DNA of 64,000 nt from Calliopsis andreniformis (lineage: Eukaryota; Arthropoda; Insecta; Hymenoptera; Andrenidae), in assembly GCF_051401765.1 (NCBI RefSeq), contig NW_027480429.1:9552157-9616156 (forward strand). Direction: 5' to 3'. Under the pieces are notes generated by a model. It did no database searches. It was not told where the DNA came from and was given only the letters and a program-made list of their open reading frames with translations. Position numbers and translations under genes: made by a program. Position 1 is the stretch's first letter, and every line of letters begins with the position of its first letter. Below are positions 63,402 to 64,000 of this stretch, piece by piece.

Positions 63402-64000
63402 TACGATGCAAACGCTGTTGTATTTATATCGTATTTTATGCTTCTGGCTTTGACTTCTAAGGCACTAACTATTCAATCTGTTGGAGCAACGCCCAAGGGT
63501 GAAGCCTAGGTTGCTCGGAAAGTAGAAATGTCCATAAGTTTCGTACTGGTTGCAATTATTCGTTTTATACGATGGAAAGGCTGTTGTATTTATATTGTAT
63601 TTTATGCTTCTGGCGTTGACTTCTAAGGCACTAACCATTCGATCTGGTGGAGCCATGCCCTAGAGTGAAGCCTAGGTTGCCCGGAAAGGAGAAATGACCA
63701 TCACTTTCAAACTGGTTGCAATTAATCCTGTTATACATTGGAAAAACTGTTGTATTTTTATTGCATTTTATGCTTTTGGCGTTCACTTCTTAGGCCCTAA
63801 CTATACGATCTGGAGGAACAACGGCATAGGGTGAAGCCTAGCTTGCCCGGAACGTAGAAATGACCATTACCTTCACACTGGCTGCAAATATTCGTTTTAT
63901 ACGATGCAAACGCTGTTGTATTTATATCGTATTTTATGCTTCTGGCTTTGACTTCTAAGGCACTAACTATTCAATCTGTTGGAGCAACGCCCAAGGGTGA
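63402..64000. repeat. 3-monomer unit, copy 2 and start of copy 3 at the window edge
   Basis: 63402-63899 is one full unit, and 63900-64000 begins the next at exactly 498 bp with the same GATGCAAACG, GGCTTTGACTTC and GCCCAAGGGTG words. I saw no difference within the 101 bases available. The tandem series therefore continues beyond the window. Confidence 0.88.

Larger units (their letters stand above)
1..64000. repeat. Tandem satellite array, ~166-bp monomer, about 385 copies
   Basis: Every part of the window shows the same monomer, anchored by TACGATGG (or TATGATGG, TACAATGG, TAGGATGG), then GGCGTTGACTTCT, GGAGCAACGCCCTAG, CCTAGGTTGC, GTAGAA and TTGCAATTATTC in fixed order. Measured anchor starts at 5, 171, 336, 502 and 668, and at 63236, 63402 and 63900, give steps of 165-166 bp or multiples. 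The distance from 5 to 63900 equals 385 monomers less about 15 bp. All copies run the same way; I saw no inverted copy and no foreign insertion. A homogeneous array of this monomer size, without genes, fits a eukaryotic centromeric or pericentromeric satellite. That role is inferred from structure alone, because binding of centromeric histone cannot be seen in sequence. Confidence 0.97.

Noticed and set aside
1..64000. CENP-B box
   Set aside because: I looked for the TTCG-four bases-A-two bases-CGGG pattern and its reverse complement around TTCGATCTGG and CCCGGAACGTAG. The spacing and key bases do not fit in the common monomer families. A motif scan over all monomers would settle it.
1..64000. 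Human-type alpha satellite
   Set aside because: The period is 166 bp and not 171, and the monomer words do not resemble alpha satellite as I know it.
1..64000. CRISPR array
   Set aside because: There are no short identical repeats separated by unique spacers; the whole 166 bp repeats, variable parts included.
1..64000. tRNA, rRNA, telomere repeat or transposon insertion
   Set aside because: I found no break in the 166-bp register large enough to hold one, and no telomere-like short repeats or terminal inverted repeats.

Overview
The window is one uninterrupted block of satellite DNA. From base 1 to base 64000 a monomer of about 166 bp repeats head to tail, always in the same orientation. 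By measured spacing of the anchor word TACGATGG and its variants there are about 385 copies, with a mean length very close to 166 bp. I found no gene, RNA gene, transposon, CRISPR array or unique spacer. The short open reading frames are by-products of the satellite: 166 is not a multiple of three, so any frame drifts and soon stops.

This points to a eukaryotic nuclear genome and to a centromeric or pericentromeric heterochromatin array. The monomer length is typical of centromeric satellites. I do not recognise the sequence. A 166-bp centromeric candidate has been reported for peach (Prunus), but only the length matches here, so that is a hint and not an identification. The monomer is about 41% GC and two-sided: roughly 54% GC over phases 41-120 and roughly 29% over the rest (phase 1 is the T of TACGATGG).

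Layout. (1) 1-13684: older, mixed array with a 7-monomer (1.16 kb) unit recurring at 1, 2600, 3761 and again at 13715 and 20851. (2) 13685-28785: a large tandem duplication. Copy 1 is 7136 bp (43 monomers); copy 2 is 7965 bp and has five extra monomers. (3) 28786-36070: the most diverged monomers, in a block copied once with three separate single-monomer losses. (4) 36071-39904: mixed array with a second, decayed 7-monomer tandem pair. (5) 39905-50855: a 15-monomer (2.49 kb) tandem unit followed by mosaic partial copies. (6) 50856-61409: interleaved copies of region 5 and of itself. (7) 61410-64000: young local amplifications, one single-monomer run and a 3-monomer unit still repeating at the window edge.

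Nothing acts together as genes do. What can be read is amplification history: duplications in whole-monomer steps, single-monomer loss, short conversion-like patches, and junctions that gather in one GC-rich part of the monomer holding an imperfect dyad. All comparisons were made by eye. Junctions are good to about 10-30 bp and difference counts are approximate.
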